A stretch of DNA of 64,000 nt from Botrytis cinerea B05.10. Taxonomy: Eukaryota; Ascomycota; Leotiomycetes; Helotiales; Sclerotiniaceae. The notes below the pieces were generated by a model. That model was not told the origin of the DNA. It made no database searches and saw nothing but the letters and a program-made list of their open reading frames with translations. Position 1 is the first letter of the stretch. The number at the start of each line of letters is the position of its first letter. The stretch is taken from contig NC_037311.1 in assembly GCF_000143535.2 (NCBI RefSeq), positions 2,666,001-2,730,000 on the forward strand, given 5' to 3'. A program made the position numbers and the translations under genes. Shown in pieces: positions 62,401 through 64,000 of the stretch.

Positions 62401-63051
62401 ATGACTTTATTTCGCAGTGAGAATAATCGAATGAATTAATGTGCTATGATGAATGTGGGACTGGCTTAATATGGTGTTGAAAAATAAAGTCAAAAGTTTG
62501 GCGGCATTGCAGATGCGTTTTATAGATAGAGGTGTATAAATACTATTTTATGGTTTTAGATAATCAGATATGAAGATAAGAAACCAGTTCGTTGTCACTA
62601 TTTATTTTTGCTTTGCAGTTCTTCATGTTTCTCATTCAATTGCTTAACCTAAGATTCCAACATCGATGAAAATTTTCAACGACCTACAAAGCAACCCATC
62701 GCGAGGTCTGCCCAAGGTTCCTCTCCTTGCCGCTTACATCATTTTTTGCCAATTAACGATTTAATATTCTGCTTTCAGCAATATATAGGACCTCATGATG
62801 ACCATAAGCGACCTTTTCAATTTTTGGGGTGCAAATTTTTCTTTTATTGATTCATGATGTGTATTCAGAAAGAGGCCGGTTCAACACCTGTCATGAAATT
62901 CTTGGGAAGCATAGATGGGATATATAACTTGAGGATCTTGTGTTGAAGAGATATCCAAACTTGACTACATTCTCAACTTTACGAATTAGATTAACTATTG
63001 ATCTTTTATTCCCCCCTTATTAATCTATCTTTGCGCGATTAAGTGTACAAG
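62401..63051. promoter_or_regulatory. Intergenic, upstream of small secreted protein gene
   Basis: This contains the 3' end of APC1 and the promoter of the next gene. A TATATAA sequence at 62920-62926 lies about 125 bp before the ATG at 63052. Confidence 0.45.
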
Positions 63052-63657
63052 ATGAATACCGCACCTCTCATTTCTTTCGTGGCTTTAATGGTCTTGTGCG
63101 TCTTTGCGGCGCCGATCGATCACTTTACTGAGGGCGATGCTTTTCAGTCTCGGAGTGCTCTGAATACTACTACTCCGCATGCTGAACGAAGTGGCTTGAA
63201 TACTACTGTGTCTAATGTCGCACGAAATGATTATCCGAGCGCGGGAGATGTGGTTCTTACTTTCTATGCTAGGAATGGTGATTCCTGTACGTATTTTCTG
63301 TTATCCTTTCTTTCCGCTTCTACTTCTACCACCTACTTTCTCCCCTTGCCTCTCTCTCTCACCTCACTTATACCTTCCCCAAACCCCTCCAAAAATCCGA
63401 CTAACCTTCCCTCTCTAGTCCAACAGACTTTCCCTGTAGATGGAAACAACTATGTCATCGATAACCCGCTCAAGATTGCAAAGATCGTCGCAGAAGGAAC
63501 GGGATATTGTGCGGTCACGGGTTACTCGGGAAGCTTTACACAGACGCAAAATACGTGTGGGCCGTTGACGGTTAGTCCGATTAGTGTGCAGGTTTGGGGT
63601 CAGTGTAGTACTGCGTTGCCGGCGGAGGGGTATGGGTTGGATGTTAGACCTAATTAG
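63052..63657 (+). CDS. Small secreted protein
   Basis: Exons 63052-63286 and 63419-63657, 157 aa. A signal peptide (MNTAPLISFVALMVLCVFAA) is followed by a propeptide-like region with two N-glycosylation sequons (LNTT twice), then a compact domain: GDVVLTFYARNGDS, FPVDGNNYVIDNPLKIAKI, GYCAVTGYSGSFTQTQNTCG and VSPISVQVWGQCS. The mature part has three Cys. The 132-nt intron is pyrimidine-rich, begins gtacgt and ends ctctag; it has no stop in frame, so an unspliced product would simply be 44 residues longer. The spliced form was chosen because of the splice signals and the low-complexity insert. Small secreted proteins of this size are often effector candidates, but nothing here proves that. Confidence 0.75.
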   Translation: MNTAPLISFVALMVLCVFAAPIDHFTEGDAFQSRSALNTTTPHAERSGLNTTVSNVARNDYPSAGDVVLTFYARNGDSCTYFLLSFLSASTSTTYFLPLPLSLTSLIPSPNPSKNPTNLPSLVQQTFPVDGNNYVIDNPLKIAKIVAEGTGYCAVTGYSGSFTQTQNTCGPLTVSPISVQVWGQCSTALPAEGYGLDVRPN

Positions 63658-64000
63658 TGTAGAGATGGAAGAGAATGGAGAAGGGAGAGAGGAAAGAAAG
63701 GATTGAGAGTGGTGATCGGGTGAAATGATGTGTTCGTTTTTACTTGGTGTTGGGTTTGATTATGATGCTCTGTCAGATTGTTCATGAAAGGAACCTCGCT
63801 CCTTTTGTTTTAGGAAAGCAAAATGGATCGCCAATGATTTGCTGCAATTAATAATTATTCTGACAATACAAAAACATACTGCAGATTCAATCTCCAAACT
63901 GTGTACATGTCCCAGAAGATCCAACACCCCTCAAGACCCGATTGTTGTCCAAACCTAAACACCGTAGCCTGCCCCTATTCTCTAAACAGCCTTTCCTCTG
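63658..64000. other. Right edge, no gene seen
   Basis: This is the 3' flank of the small secreted protein gene. No further coding sequence is visible before the window ends. Confidence 0.5.

Overview
The window is nuclear DNA of a filamentous ascomycete. Genes are split by short introns of about 45-160 nt with GT...AG ends. The protein set (GH26 mannanase with a carbohydrate-binding module, laccase, type-B carboxylesterase, Zn2Cys6 regulator) and AT-rich tracts that look RIP-mutated suggest a plant-associated member of the Pezizomycotina. A leotiomycete such as the Botrytis/Sclerotinia group would fit, but that is inference and no marker gene here proves it. No rRNA, tRNA or CRISPR array was seen.

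Region 1-10.7 kb is gene-poor and repeat-rich. It holds an 810-bp foldback element with Fot1/pogo-type ends, a secreted CBM35-GH26 mannanase (2951-4523), an AT-rich island (about 5.8-8.05 kb), the pseudogene of a fungal ubiquitin-domain protein (8073-9235), and a 188-bp miniature inverted-repeat element flanked by an 11-bp direct repeat (9677-9864). Region 10.7-19.1 kb is a housekeeping/regulatory block: a SWI5/ACE2-type zinc-finger factor, a four-CBS plus PB1 membrane-anchored protein, and mitochondrial ribosomal protein uS2m. Region 19.1-28.9 kb has almost no intact gene. Reading it by eye gave three gapless copies of a ~75-bp repeat, an internally deleted GMC oxidoreductase pseudogene, and a broken membrane/coiled-coil gene.

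Region 28.9-38 kb holds a conserved hypothetical, COX20, and the catalytic subunit of DNA polymerase epsilon. The last two are divergent and share a 437-bp promoter. Region 38.5-44.5 kb holds an SDR dehydrogenase, a Zn2Cys6 regulator and a secreted carboxylesterase, a possible small regulator-enzyme neighbourhood. Region 47-53 kb encodes a Thr-rich secreted protein with six exons and a laccase with an unusual Ser-rich N-terminal extension. Region 54.4-63.7 kb holds a hypothetical protein, APC1 of the anaphase-promoting complex, and a small secreted protein.

Two themes emerge. One is core cell-cycle and organelle genes (POL2, APC1, SWI5-like, COX20, uS2m). The other is secreted enzymes acting on plant polymers and phenolics (mannanase, esterase, laccase). 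I joined exons by hand using splice sites, reading frame and family knowledge; each proposed join keeps the frame and the totals divide by three. I found no convincing undescribed multi-gene system. The best leads are the two miniature elements, the three-copy repeat, and the pseudogenes that simple ORF calling would miss.
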